Positions 44,374 to 57,492 of a stretch of 64,000 nt of DNA are shown here, piece by piece. The stretch comes from Hydrangea macrophylla. Taxonomy: Eukaryota; Streptophyta; Magnoliopsida; Cornales; Hydrangeaceae. Position 1 is the stretch's first letter. Every line of letters starts with the position of its first letter. The stretch lies in NCBI GenBank assembly GCA_033977485.1, contig CM066985.1, forward strand, positions 76,575,045 through 76,639,044, written 5' to 3'. The position numbers and the translations under genes are program-made. Under the pieces are notes generated by a model. That model was not told the origin of the DNA and searched no databases. It saw only the letters and a list, made by a program, of their open reading frames with translations.

Positions 44374-45401
44374 ATAGTTACTTTTTCTTCCTCTTTGTTC
44401 ACTATTTTCGTTGAAAACTAAACAAATGAAAGAGTTGTTCTTGGTATTTTCTTTTCTTTTTCTTTTTTCTTCTTTTATTAGAGTGTGTATAATAAAACAA
44501 ATTACTTGCGTGCATATTTTGTGTTCGAGATATTATTAGTACGTTGGGCTGTCAATATCCATCATATGCTAGCTTGCTGCCATGTTGCAGTTAGTTTACA
44601 ACCATTTTGTTTTTGGCGCTTTTAAGGTAAGCAAGTCCAAATTGTCTTTTATATCAATTAGCCAGGGGAAAAAATTAGAGGGTGTTTGAGTAATGTTAGA
44701 ACTGGTTTTCTGATTTAGAAAACAACCGAATTTTTTGGTTAGAAATATTAAAATTTTAGATTTTAGGTAAATTAAACATTGTGTGATTGTTCTGTGGGTT
44801 CCATATATGATGGACTAGGGTAAAACATAATTAGTTAAAGGCAATTTAATCTCCTCCATGATTCTTTCACAAAATATCGTGTTCATATGCTTAATTATTT
44901 ATTTATATTGTACTAGTTTCATTTATAAAACAAATAATCCTTAGTATGTTCAAAAAGAAATTTATAAGTCCTTAACTATTTGAGGCTAAGTGAGTAAATA
45001 AGATATTTATTTGAGTTAAACTAAAAATAATTAAGGATCGAAGGGAGATTTCTGAATTTTGAATGAATAAATTACAAATTTAAGGAGGGGCACAAATACA
45101 AGCAATGTAAAATATGTAATGTGCAAAAATAATTTTGAAAATTGGAAGGGGCACGTGTCCTCTGGTCCCTTACTAAGTCCGCCACGTAGTGTGAGTAGTT
45201 TGTTATTTGTGTAACTTCTTTTTAATTGCATTAAAGTTCGTTTCTGCCTTTGAAAATGACCAACGAACTAATTTATCAAAAGAATACAACTCAGGTTTTG
45301 GTTAATAAAAACTAGATAAAGTGGATTTTGTTTGAAAATAGTCCTATTTTAAGTGTTTTCAAATCAGCCCTTATAGATGAGAAATTATCCCATGAACACG
45401 A
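44374..45401. other. AT-rich spacer, no gene seen
   Basis: Nothing recognisable on either strand. Confidence 0.6.
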
Positions 45402-45773
45402 CAGGGCCGGCTCTGAGATTGTGAAATTCTCGTGAGGTCCTAAGCGAAAAAAAATTTTAGGTCCTTTTTTGGTCTTATTTTTATATATAATACATGTATA
45501 TACAAGGCCTTATTTTTTTTAGGCCCTATTTTACCCTATTTTTATACATAATATATGTATATTGGTCAAACAATGCCTTATTTTTTGTCCTCTTTTTATA
45601 TATAATGCATGTATATCTAAGGCCCTATTTTTTTTTAGGCCTTATTTTGGCCCTATTTTTATATATAATACATAAATTTTGGCCAAACAAAGCCTTATTC
45701 TAAGACCAAACAAATTCTAATTTTTTGAGGCCCCAAGCGGCCGCCCGAACCGCTGGCCCAAGGGCCGACCCTG
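45402..45773. mobile_element. hAT-like MITE, 372 bp
   Basis: The left end is CAGGGCCGGCTCTGAG and the right end in reverse is CAGGGTCGGCCCTTGG, a CAGGG terminus as in many hAT elements. The 8-bp flanks are only partly alike (AACACGAC against AACCCGTC), so the duplication has decayed. The inside carries a repeated block with CCCTATTTTTATATATAAT. No transposase. Confidence 0.6.
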
Positions 45774-45781
45774 AACCCGTC

Positions 45782-46595
45782 ACATGGTGTAGGGTTGATG
45801 TAACGGTTTGTTGAGACCTGTTTGGAAATGCATAGAATAGGATCTTCTTCAATCCCGGTCTCATTTCTATCTTCTTCTATTTTCTTTTTTTTCTTTCATT
45901 TTTATTTTAAAAATGAGAATCAGGGTCATGTTTAATTTAGAAAGAATCAATTTTGAGAGTAATGATAAGTTGAGCACGAACTCTTGTGATTTCTGTGAAA
46001 GATAAAGCCATCTTATACTCAAATTTTTAAAACGCTTCACTTATTAATTAAAGAGTTTGTTCTTTCACTTCCTGGACATGACCAGGACAAAGAGAATATA
46101 TTTTTGCTCGCCTTAAAATTGCTCATTCATTGCTCATACAATTTTTCCATTGGTTAATACAGTGAGATCTAGAATAAAATAAGGATTAATTAATAATAAG
46201 AAGTCATAGATCCTACTACATTAACAAAAAAAAAAAATTAGAATGAACAAAACTGCACTCTTACAAAGAAGAAGCTTTGCAATAGCAAACAATTTGAATA
46301 ATGCTAAATATACTGGATGAGGTAAGCGGATTGACATGGCATTGCTATGTTTACTAGGTAAGCCCTACCATAATAGAAGAGAAATCTTATAAATTTGGCA
46401 CGCTATATTTACATGGCATGCCACTTTTTAACCAGTCGTATGTACCCTTGAAATTATTTCTATTAACTTTTTTTATACACTCATCATAAGGATATAACCA
46501 GTTTTGTGTGAGGATAATTTACTAATTTAGTCATTTCAGATGAATAATTATCTTCAAGTAAGCTTTTCAAAATTAAATTAATATTAAAATCATAA
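45782..46595. other. AT-rich spacer, no gene seen
   Basis: No ORF or repeat structure worth naming. Confidence 0.6.
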
Positions 46596-46619
46596 GTGAA
46601 TCAACTTTGCTTTCCGACA

Positions 46620-46850
46620 TTATATTTCAGTCAACTTTATTGCAACTATTTACATTTCAGTCAACTTTATTGCAACTATTTACATTTTAGTGAACTTTTC
46701 AATAAAGATTTACATTTTAGACAACTTATTTTCATTTCAGTCAATGTATTGATGAATCGTTATATTTCAATCAACTTTATTGCGGCTATTTATATTTGAG
46801 TCAATTTATTGCGGGTATTTACATTTCTGTCAACTTTTTGATGAATCCAG
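46620..46850. repeat. About 30-bp minisatellite
   Basis: Units of the form TACATTTCAGTCAACTTTAT plus TGCAACTATT recur about seven times with drift. The 67-codon ORF here is a repeat product. Confidence 0.8.
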
Positions 46851-46865
46851 TCAATTTTGAATAAA

Positions 46866-47551
46866 AATTTCAAAATCAATCTGGTATATTTTGGACATGG
46901 TATTGTTTTTTTAATTTGAAAGTTGTACAATTTCATAGTCAGGATATTAAAACAATGAAAAAATTTATATCCCAGGTACAATAATCCCAAATTTACAATT
47001 ACTCTAAACTAATGAACACAAACTTAGAATTATATTTTTCAAAATTATTTAATTTACCTCCGTTCCTATTAATATCCTAAATACGCATTAATAGGAAAAT
47101 TCTTCATCAATACATTTTTCTACTTTTAGTCATCGGATACAATCAATTTTTGAGTCCAATTTGTAGTACCAATGAGTATTTAATTATAACTTGGTATCAG
47201 TTAGCAATAGCTTTTTTAAGGTGTATTTTGTAGTAATAATGCATCAAATTGCAAAATCAATCCGGTATATTTTGGCCATGGTATTGGTTTTCTTAAATTG
47301 AAAGCTATGCAATTTCAAAGTGAGTGTATTAGTTGATTATTTTTAACTTAGTTAATGATTTTCTAACATTAAAAATACAAGAATTTTTTAAAATAATGAA
47401 AAAAATTTATATCCCTATAACAATGACAAATTTACAATTACTCTAAACTGGTGAACTCCAGATTTTTCAAAATGATTTAATTTATTTCCGTTCTTATTAA
47501 TATCCTAAATACGCATTAATAGGAAAATTCTTCATCAATGCTTCTTCTTCT

Positions 47552-47585
<34 letters not shown>

Positions 47586-47800
47586 CACTTTTAGTCATCA
47601 GGTACAATCAATTTTTTAAGCCCAATTTGTAGTACCAATGAGTATTTAATTATAGATTGGTATCAAATCGTTTTTTAAGGTGCTATTTGTAGTCACAATG
47701 TATCAAATTTCAAAATGAATCTGGTATATTTTGGCCATGGTATTGATTTTTTTAAATTAAAAGTTGTACAATTTCAAAGTCAGTGTATTAGTTGATTATT
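46866..47800. repeat. Tandem repeat with units of about 380-460 bp (about 2.2 copies)
   Basis: The same order of blocks (GGTATATTTTGG.CATGGTA; CCTAAATACGCATTAATAGG; TTTAGTCATC.G; CCAATTTGTAGTACCAATGA) starts at about 46866, 47248 and 47706. The second unit is longer, partly because of a 40-base T run at about 47547-47586. Confidence 0.85.
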
Positions 47801-47865
47801 TTTAACTTTGTTTATGATGTGACAGAATTGATAACATAAATATAATTTAATTGTCAAATATTGTA

Positions 47866-48222
47866 CACTACACCATATGGCCTCATTACTAACGGATATA
47901 TCCGTTAGTAATATTTATACTAACGGATATATCCGTTAGTATTTTGGCGTTAGTAATATTTCTAACGGATTTACTAACGGATATATCCGTTAGTAAATTA
48001 ATTTTACTAACGGATATATCCGTTAGTAAATCCGTTAGAAAATGAAAGTATTTCTAACGGATATATCCGTTAGAAAGCAACTTACTAACGGCTATTTCAG
48101 CCAATTTAAAAAAAGATTTATTTTGAATACTAACGGTTTGTCAACTATTACTAACGGATATATCCGTTAGTAATTGTCAAAAAATGAAATAAATACTAAC
48201 GGATATATCCGTTAGTAATATG
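47866..48222. repeat. Left TIR and subterminal palindrome array of the CACTA element
   Basis: After the 15-bp TIR come seven full copies of CTAACGGATATATCCGTTAG (first two at 47889-47908 and 47920-47939) and several half sites (CTAACGG). In En/Spm, TNPA binds a repeated 12-bp subterminal motif; these sites are the likely counterpart here. Confidence 0.88.
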
Positions 48223-48229
48223 CGTAAAT

Positions 48230-48590
48230 AAAAAAAAAAATTATTTATTTATATGCTTCCCAAATTTATTTTCTTCACCTAATTAACAAGCATATTAATC
48301 TATACCAAACACAAAAAATAACAAGATTAATATATATCCATGCCTAACGAACATCTTTATACCCAAAACAACAAAAATAATACATAATAATCATAAGTAA
48401 AGAGTTCATACATGTCTAACAAAGTCGGAAATTTAAAGAGTTGTTTCACTCAAACCTAAACTAACAAACAAAACATATTTGAAATTTGAGAACTACATCC
48501 ATCGCCATTCAATCTTCTTAAACATAATTTAACCAACACTCGAGCCATATCACATACCCCCCTTCAACAAAGCCTGCCAAAGTCTCGTGG
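48230..48590. other. 3' end of the CACTA element, no gene seen
   Basis: AT-rich sequence between the subterminal array and the stop of the TNPA-like gene, presumably its 3' UTR. Confidence 0.5.
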
Positions 48591-48595
48591 CCATT

Positions 48596-50116
48596 CTAGG
48601 GAGGGTCCCACAAACAAGCATCGGGCTGCATCACTTCCTCGATATAAACCTTCTTTTCGGTTTTACTAACGGTTTTGAAGTGACACGTGTTAGCTGTAGC
48701 ATTCGTCTCAACATACCCCTTTGCCAACTTTTTACCAAACTTATCACATAAGATAACTGAGGGTTTGCCGGTGGGAGTAGGCATAGAATGAGAAAAATGT
48801 GGGATGTCCGTTGTGGGAAAAACATTGCTCAAGTTTTGAGCCAAATGAGTTGAGCGATTAACTGAATTCGAACCAAAATCACTTAAGGGCGTACTCACCA
48901 ATGGCGGGTTACTCACAGCTTCTAGTTTCGACACTAAAAACTCAATTTTATCCTCAAAATTGTTGAGTCTTGAAATAATTTCATCCTTGAATGAGGTATC
49001 CTCTTTATTTGCCTTATCTTTTAGTCCAATTTTTGACTTTGCCACACCAAGTTGAACTAGTTGCTTCTTAGAGATGTGGGAACCCACTCCACGAACTCCT
49101 CCCTTGCATTCCTTCCCAAATACTTCTGCTAACTCATCACTCTCAGGGTCTTCACACATGTCCTCGCTATTCAAACTTCTACTTTTTCTTCTACTTCCAG
49201 CAGCTTTCACTTCATCCTATAGTATTCAAATGTCAAAATTTAGATAACACAAAATACAAACTATCCTAAAATTAAAACAAATATGTTACTTACATATATA
49301 CTTTTAGCACTCTCCAACACAGTCCCATCATTATGCTCATGAGCCGCCAACCATTTGTCTACACGACTAACTTGGGTTCCAGGATTTTCTTGGTTCTAGA
49401 CATTGAAATTTAATGAGTTAGTTACAAAAAAGTCGTTAAGATTAAAAAGTGTAAGCAATTATACGAACCATTAAAAAGTGTTTCTGAGCATAGGAACGAC
49501 GCCCAAGAGTGTGTCCACACTTCAACTGTTTCCGATTGCTAGAGTTTGTAAGAGTTTGCTCCTGCTTTTTTGGATGACTCTCATTTTCTACAAAATTTTT
49601 CCAATAAATTGGATCAACTCCTTTTGGACCTCCATCACTAAAATTACCCTTCTTCAAAAGGGCCCGCAAGGAAGCTTTCCATGTCCTAAATTTTTGGGGC
49701 CATGCCTGTTCCGCCAATGGGCGAGCCACAGCTGGTGGAACATTTAATTCAAATTCACCCTAGTTGATGAATAGGATAGTAATGTTAAACATATATGATA
49801 TAATTAAAGTAAGACAACATTTGGAACTCAGAGCTTATAAGCAAAAACTTACCATCAAGGAATTCCAAACATCATCTTTGAAGTTCTTTGGCACTTTTCT
49901 AATATCTTCGTAGCTAATGGGAATGAGAGCTCTTACAAAATCTCCTGTCCGAGTACTCCATACCTTCGCATACTCACCCACAAAAGACCCATCCTCTTCG
50001 ATTATGACTTTCATTTTCTCCTTTGTGGCTTTGCCTCTTGATGACTCAGATACGGGTGGGTCAGAAGAAGATGGGTGAGATGAACTCGGGTTGGGATTAC
50101 CTGCACTTGATGACAT
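48596..50116 (-). CDS. TNPA-like protein of the CACTA element (4 exons, about 425 aa)
   Basis: Predicted exons on the minus strand: 50116-49853, 49759-49469, 49395-49294 and 49216-48596. All donors (GTAAGT, GTTCGT, GTAAGT) and acceptors (AG) are in phase 0, and the frame is open throughout. The start is MSSSAGNPNPSSS after an acceptor-like AATGATAG. The core has VWSTRTGDFVRALIPISY, LRALLKKGNFSDGGP, RKQLKCGHTLGRRSYAQKH and VDKWLAAHEHNDGTV, the pattern of plant Ptta/En/Spm transposase (Transposase_24, PF03004). A coiled-coil-like stretch (IISRLNNFEDKIEFLVSKLE) follows. It would bind the subterminal repeats and assist excision. The second donor (GTTCGT) is weak, so that exon edge is the least sure. 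Confidence 0.8.
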
Positions 50117-50382
50117 ACTTTGAATGCCTATCATTGGAATACAATATGTTAGTTTGCCCATGCAATATTAGATCAATAATTATAATATTAAATCACATAC
50201 CAACAACCAATTATTTCACATAGCAACGATCAAGTGTTTCATATAGCAACAACCAAGTATTTCACATAGCAACAACTAGATATTAGATTAAGAAATAGAG
50301 GCTATTAATAATGCACAAAAAGTAATAGAACAAAAAGTATTTCAATCCAATATACATGTTTTCAATCCAAAATAAAAAAAAA

Positions 50383-53300
50383 CTAGGCAGAGCCATGCTG
50401 CTTCAACAGATTTTCCAAATGAGGTTGGTCTTCAAGAGTTGATTGGAAGACTGTTGGTATCTCTAACTCGTCTACCCGACTGGTCAATCTCCTCGGTGAA
50501 TATATAACCACCCACCAATTGGGATTTTTAAGGTCTTTTGAATAGAAGACTTGACTCGCCTCAGAAGCAAGAATGACAGGCTCGTCTAGCTCACTACTGG
50601 AACTCTTGAACTTATCAAAATTAACCATCACCAAGTTAGAGTCCGAGCAGTGTTTACAACCATTGGTCTTGTCCTCCACTCTCACCCAGTCGCAATAAAA
50701 CACCACCTCTTTAAATATTGTGTAGTCCAACTCAATTATTTGTTTGATAACACCATACCACATATTCCAAGCATCTTTGAGCCTTTTATCACCTTTTTTG
50801 GCCCTAAATTGAGTCCAAGCCTTCATGCAAACACCGCTATCATGCGTGACAACAGTTTCGTCGTGAGACTTAGGAGAGAATACAAAGCCATTAACGCGGT
50901 ACTTTTTGTATGTTTTAACCGTGTGGCTTGGCCCTTGAACTAACCGCCATAACATAGCCTTTGTCTGTGTCTCTTGAGAAGACAACAATTGTTCAATGAA
51001 AATATATTCGTAAGTGTTTTCTGAACCTAACTAATAATTGGCACATGTTTGAAACTAATAAAATAATACCTTATCCTGTATCCAAGGGATGAGAGAAGTT
51101 TGTAAGTCTACTTCTGTCTTTGCAATCCCCTTTCCTTTACCACAAGAAGTGGAGTTCACAAACTCTTTATACTCACTGAAATTTGTAAATAAAAGTTTTA
51201 ATGTTAGTAGTTATACGTGAACTTCAACAAATATGTTACAAGGACTCTAACCTGTAGTATTCGTTCAGTCCGTGAATGTCAAGTCGAAATAGCATCCATC
51301 GACATATTTGTTGAAATTGTGTAGGTTCCAACATTACAGTTTTATCGTCGAGCAAAGGCCCTTCGTCGGAGAACTCGCCATTTTCATCTAAAAAGGCTTC
51401 ACGAGTACGTTTGTGATTTCCATCAAGTGGATTTGGCATGTATTCCATGCAATACCTAACGGATTCTCCAATAACATAAGACTCTGCAATAGACCCTTCA
51501 ACGTACCTCTTATTGCTAGGTATGTCTTTAAATTCCTTCATTTGCCTATTCGTATAAATAGAAAAAATATGTAAGTCCACAATATATAAGGTTCGGTAGG
51601 TCACTTGCCTAAGGATGAAGTAATACAAGAAAATGAGTTTACCGCTCGAAAGGATACATCCACCGAGGTCCGACGGGTCCACAAACCAATGCTTCATCCG
51701 CAAGATGCACCATGAGGTGGATACTGATATCAAAAAATGATGGGGGAAAGTATTTTTCCAACACACACAGTGCCTCTGCAACCATGTATTTGGCTCTTTG
51801 GATATCCTTTCGAATCAACACTTTTGAGCACAATAGGTTAAAGAATAAGCTTAACTGTTGAATAGCTCTTCGCAAATCTCGGTGTTTTGGAAAGGCATGT
51901 TGAAGCAACACAGGTAACAAATATTGCAAAATAACATGATAATCATGCGACTTCAATGAATGCAAACTGGGTGGATTAAGAGTGACAATGTTGCTCAGGT
52001 TAGATGAAAAACTAGTTGGGAGCTTCAACTCTTTCAAAATTTGGCAAAATTGTCATTTCTCATCTTTATCCAAGTGAAATGATGCTTTTGGTTTTATCAG
52101 TCTCCCTGTGTGGTCGTCTACTTGCATCCACTGGCCACTATGTATGCTGGAATCCTTCATATCTAAACGTGCACTTACTGTATCCTTCGTTTTGCTATCA
52201 TCTAGGATTGCGCAAATTAAATGCTCTGCGACATTCTTCTCGGTGTGCATCACATCAAGAGCATGTCGAACTTGATTAGAGCTCCAGTATTCCAAGTCAA
52301 ACAAGATGGACCTTTTATACCATGCCTCTTTAACTTCAACATTAGCACTGCCATCCGCATTGCAAGTCTTCCTTTTTCTACCTGAAACTTTTGGGATCTT
52401 GCCAGGCACATACTTTATCTGACTTAACTTCTCCAAAAGTGCATCTCCATTTAACCGAGAAGGAGGATGTTTATGTTCCGCTGACCTAAGCCCCAAATAC
52501 CCACCACTCCTAAACGGATGATCCGCCCTAAGGAAAATACGGTAGTTTGTGTAAACTATTTTCTTACTGTGTTCTAAATGGGTGGATTGCGTGTTCTCTC
52601 CACAAATAGGACATGCTTTATAACCATGTGTTACGCACCCAGATAAATTCCCATACGCGGGAAAATCGTGAATCCCCCACATTAGCATAGCTTTCAACGT
52701 AAAATGTTGCATTTTGTACATGTCATAAGCTGCCACTCCTTCTTCCCACAGTTGCTTCAACTCCTTTACTAGAGGTTGAAGGAAAACATCTATGTCTTGA
52801 CCCGGTGCCTTTGGCTCATGAATTAGCAAAGACAACATTTGGAACTCTCGTTTCATGCACAATGAAGGTGGGAGATTATAAGGCACTGCGATGACTGGCC
52901 AACAACTATAACTAGAAGATTGTATACCACGCGGATTAAACCCATCAGTTGCAATTGCTAGCCAAACGTTGCGCCCTTCATTTGCAAATTCTGGCCATTT
53001 AGCCTTAAACATTTTCCATTGAGGAGAATCAGATGGATGCCGCAGATAATCCCATGAAGGGGTCGCTCGATCGTGCCATGTCATTTCATGCGCTATCCAT
53101 GGTATAGTATACAATCTCACAAGTCTTGGAATCAAAGAGAAATGTCTTAATACTTTCAAAGGTTCTTTGCAAACTCTCCCCCCCTTCTTGGTTCTCACAG
53201 CATATCTCGGTTCTCCACATTGAGGACATTGCTCCTTATCTTCATTACCATCCCAATACAAAACACAATTATTGACGCATGCATGAATAAAGTTTGCCTT

Positions 53301-53972
53301 CATCCCTAAGTCTTTCATCATACTTTTCATGTGTGGATACTTCTCTGGCAAAGTGTTTTCTTTCGGGAGCCACCTTATCAGGATGGACAAAAGTGATGTC
53401 ACACTATTTCCCGACCAACCAAATTGCTTCTTAAGGTTGTGCAGTTCCACAATCGCAGAAAGGGTTATCTCAGGGCCCTCACAATAAGGGTACAATTTCT
53501 CAGTTGATAATCTTCTATATTTATTGTATTTCTCATTACCGATATGTGGCTCTTTTGAAACTCCAGCCTGACCACTATCATCATCTACATCAGGCTCTTC
53601 GTGCATTCCGTAAGAAGCTTCAACAAGATTCTCCATCCCAAGCCCTCCAACCTCGATATTTTCTTCTTCAATGTTTTCTCCATGAACATCTTCTGCTGGT
53701 GGACGATCTATCGAATTCTTATATGGATTTTCACCATGCAAAGTCCATACAGAATATAACCTATCTATGCCACGCCTAATGAGATGTTTTCTAACATCGG
53801 TAGGTGTGTGTCGATACTTATTTCGACAATTCTTACACGGGCAAGTTATTGTTGGCAACTTTTCAACATTATTTGCATTCGCAAATTCAAGAAAATCTTC
53901 AACTCCCTTTATATATACCGGGCAAACTCTATCGTTTTCATTCATCCACTCTTTATTTATAGGTCGTGACAT
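50383..53972 (-). pseudogene. TNPD-like transposase of the CACTA element, one in-frame TGA
   Basis: ATG at 53972 (MSRPINKEWM) opens a Transpos_assoc domain (residues 5-80; C44, C46, C49), then an acidic linker, then the tnp2-type transposase (Transposase_21, PF02992; about residues 160-460) with CPQCGEPRYAV, WLAIATDGFNPRGIQ and ACPICGEN. A single TGA at 52055-52053 follows HLDKDEK. Past it the same frame goes on with a DUF4218 domain (LKSHDYHVILQYLLPV) to a donor at 51642. A second exon (51545-51252; YVEGSIAESYVIGESVRYC), a third (about 51200-51085; KEFVNSTSCGKGKGIAK) and a last one (about 50990-50383) with a DUF4216 domain (DSGVCMKAWTQFRAKK, NWWVVIYSPRR) complete it. The acceptor of the last exon was not settled. 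One TGA is the only clear defect; the main catalytic part ends before it. Confidence 0.85.
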
Positions 53973-54654
53973 TCTGCAATATAACATTGAAAAAGAAAAT
54001 AAAGCAAAGGGAATGCTACTCACGATATATACATCCATGAGAAATTCGGCACGAGAATAAAGAATAAAAATTAACATAATAAGAATAAAAATTAATCTAA
54101 CTCGCTATTAAAAGGAAATAAGGGTGAAAAGCCATACAAATCAGATTCAGCACACAATTTCAGCACTTTCAGCACATACTAATCAGTTTCAGCACATACT
54201 AAAGGGGAAGTATGATGGTTTTACCATGATGTTTCAATTGAAAAAAGAAATTGCCTAGTCCAGAACGAAAATTAGCTGCCGCACAAAACCATTGGGCAGC
54301 TAGTTCCAAAAACAGAGGAAGAAGTCATAAATTTATACTCACAAGTCACATGTAAGAAGACAAGTTCTAAAAATTTAATTAGATTTAGCAATATCATAAT
54401 TTTTCATCTTTCTAGATGCTACAACTTGTAAATTTCCATAACACTCTAGCATTGATAGTGATTACAAACAGTTGTAACACTTAAACTTTATTCATCCCTC
54501 CCTTCTATTTAATAGCAGCATTTTCGCCACTGCGCTACAACATTTTTCACAAATAAAGAAATCAATTAATCATTCAGCAACATCAATCAGCAACATCAAA
54601 ATGCTGATGAGATTGTTTCCATCTTTTGAGATTCCATATAAACTCATTAAAAAT

Positions 54655-54785
54655 GCGCGATTTGCTGCTGCTGTGCACTGCCTGCGCGCGTGCACGTGCT
54701 GATGTGCAGGTTGTACGATCTGTGCACGCCTACGTGCTATTGTGCGTGCACTGCCAATGTGCATGTGGGTGCTAACGTACAAGCT
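54655..54785. repeat. GC-rich TGTGCAC/CGTGC repeat
   Basis: Loosely repeated TGTGCAC, CGTGC and GTGCATG steps form an alternating purine-pyrimidine stretch in AT-rich surroundings. The 70-codon ORF over it is not convincing. Confidence 0.5.
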
Positions 54786-56219
54786 CAGTGTTTTTGTTGT
54801 AGTGGTAAACTCCAGAGTTATTATTCTTTTCTAAGAGATATTTCATAAACTTTTTGTTTCCAACAAAAAGCTTCAGGTCATGAGGTGTCTGGCATAGTCT
54901 GCTGCCACTTTATCTAATCGGGAAAATTATTTACAAATAGGAGGCTAAGTTAAAAAAAATCTGAAATATAAGCCCATCTTCCTAGACTTTAAACAAAAAA
55001 TAAAAGATACCCAATTCAAACTCAGTCACATCTAAGCTCATAGGACCACAAATAGTTAAACTCCGTTGGAAAAATATGCATGTAGCTAAGAAATCCAAGT
55101 AATGAATTCTTAATTCTTTAGTTTGTATATTAAATTTATGTTACTTAATTCTTAATTCTCAATAGAAGGGAAATGGATACAATAAACGCTAAAACAAATA
55201 CTAACAAGATTTGTCCACATATATCCAAATATTAGATTTTCTGTAAGCATCCTAGTGTCCTAGGCACTTGCTCATTCGTAGTCTGAAACCCATGGAAGAC
55301 ATGTTAAAGCATAGCAAACATTATATAGAGTAAGAAAAATATGGATATCAGATTACAAACTTTCACCTTCTCAGTGAGTATAGATTGATGCAGGCTGATT
55401 TGTATCAAATTATCAGTATAAAGAGCATTTTAAAATTTATTCGTAATAACTAAAGTGCAAAACTAAAAGAAGAAGCACTTGACAGTCTGAAACCCATTAG
55501 AGTTGTTGCTATTATAGACCATACTGGACAGAGTACACCAAAAATCACAAGAGGGAACAAAAGTACATACAACGAATGCAAAGTCGCGCTTCATATCCAC
55601 ATCATGTACTCTGCGTAAACGGTTGCCAGTAAGAGGAAGGCCATCATGATATAAGAACCAAAGGGTTGATATTCGTCCCTCTAAGATGAACTAAACACCT
55701 AGACGCAGAGGAATCTCAAAACTCAGACCACTAACCACTATAACAAATTAATGTAAAACAAAATAACCAGAGTGATAGAAACTAAACTACTAGAACAGGT
55801 ATTCATAAAATAATGCTACGAAGGTCAGTCTGTCCATCTACGCGCACCATTTCAGACGTATGACCGTATACACATATTTTGAATAAACACTATTTTGATT
55901 GTAAGCTCAGATAACAAAAGTTTAAAAGGATTCCTCAGGAAAACAAAATTTGCCAAATAGATGAAGGAAAACAGATGACTTAAGGATACATGCGTGCATA
56001 TTTCATGTGTTCTATACTTCTATCTAATACTAATCAATTACATGCATCAAAGTAGTCCCTGTAATAGCAGGAGAAATAAAGAAGATAATATGCCAATGGA
56101 GAATAGTACAGCCCGGCATCATTTCCTTTCTGACAGCATAATATACCGCAAGTACACTGGATTCCAGCAATACATAGCTTAGAATCAACAATCATGAACT
56201 TATTAAGAAAAGCAGGTAC

Positions 56220-56279
56220 CTCAAGTTTGAAACTTCTTGACTGCTTGGCAGCAAGTTGACCACGTATAGATTGGAGCTC
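56220..56279 (-). other. 60-bp captured exon-like sequence
   Basis: GAATTTGCATTGCAG| at the acceptor side, LEV-type |GTACCTGC at the donor side, and exactly 20 codons in phase 0: ELQSIRGQLAAKQSRSFKLE. The heptad-like pattern resembles the C-terminal coiled coil of plant kelch acyl-CoA-binding proteins, as far as I can judge from memory. Neighbouring exons of such a gene were not found. Confidence 0.4.
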
Positions 56280-57340
56280 CTGCAATGCAAATTCAATACA
56301 TTTAGTCAGAAATTGACTGAAATAGGCATCGCTTTTGTATACCATAAGCTTAAATTTTAATGGAAACAAATCTGAAAACCGTTTTTCTCTTTTTAGCCAC
56401 AAAAAAAATTTCAATGATTAACAAACTCGGGAACTCCTTCGGCTATAATAGCAACAACTCTAATGGTCGGTTGTTTGAGAGCATATCCTTGGATGAAGCA
56501 GCAGTACTACCAGAGTAATATAATACCATGAATCTATAGTACAAAGAATTATGGTTTACATAAATATTACCTAAACTTAAATGAAAGTAACGTTTTGAGA
56601 CAAAGCTGTAACAAAACTAATCTAACAAATGATTTTGCAACAGACTCTAGAACATGTCTCCACTACAGGGCAACCATCCAACTCAGCCAACCAAAAGAAG
56701 AGACTTGGAAGCGATTTAGAAGAAGAAATTGTTGACAATGTGGTAGTGGAAAAAGAAACAACCAACACAAGTCCAACAAAGAAGAGGGCGACCAATAGAA
56801 AGAACAAATGAAGAAATAGCAGTCACATACCAACTTAAGTGTGAAGAGTAGACTATTTCTGTTAAAAACTAAAAAATATTGTACAGTGATGTTTAGCAAA
56901 CTATAATTTCACATCCGTTGTTTAAACTACAAACTGAATTTTACAATTACTACATATTCTGTATTCATGTTTGAGTAAGAGCAATTCATTCTTAGTAATT
57001 TCTTCTAAATACTCTTATAACTTATACTTTTGAAATGTACTACAATACTCCTTATCGTTATACTTTATGAGCTTGCAATATAAAGTTTACATATTTCTTA
57101 AACAATTGAACAGCCCAATAATGTGCCCAATAAATATTCCACCTTGTGACAATATCGACTACCAAATTCAAATTAAAAGAATCTGAGTGAAGCCAAAGCG
57201 GATCTGAATATTACTCTTCTCATTATGATGCCAAAATTGAAAATTTACAAAAGCTTTATTCATAAATATAGGGGGGGAATGGTTGGACAAAAGTTGTGAA
57301 TATGCGAAAATATTGTGTTCTTTAATGTAATATAGTTATA

Positions 57341-57492
57341 TAGGCAGCCAGGTAGTACTGAACATAAATTTGAAATAGTGTATATTTTCAGTTCGTGACC
57401 ACCCTATGATTTTGGATAGGCAGCCAGGTAGTACTGAACATAAATTTGAAATAGTGTATATTTTCAGTTCGTGACCACCCTATGATTTTGGC
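57341..57492. repeat. 76-bp tandem duplication
   Basis: TAGGCAGCCAGGTAGTACTG to CCTATGATTTTGG is present twice back to back (57341-57416 and 57417-57492), nearly identical, so it is recent. Confidence 0.92.

Noticed and set aside
48631..48825. 64-codon minus-strand ORF within the last TNPA exon
   Set aside because: Alternative frame of the same exon.
53504..54060. Plus-strand ORFs opposite the TNPD gene
   Set aside because: Shadows of the Transpos_assoc coding sequence on the other strand.
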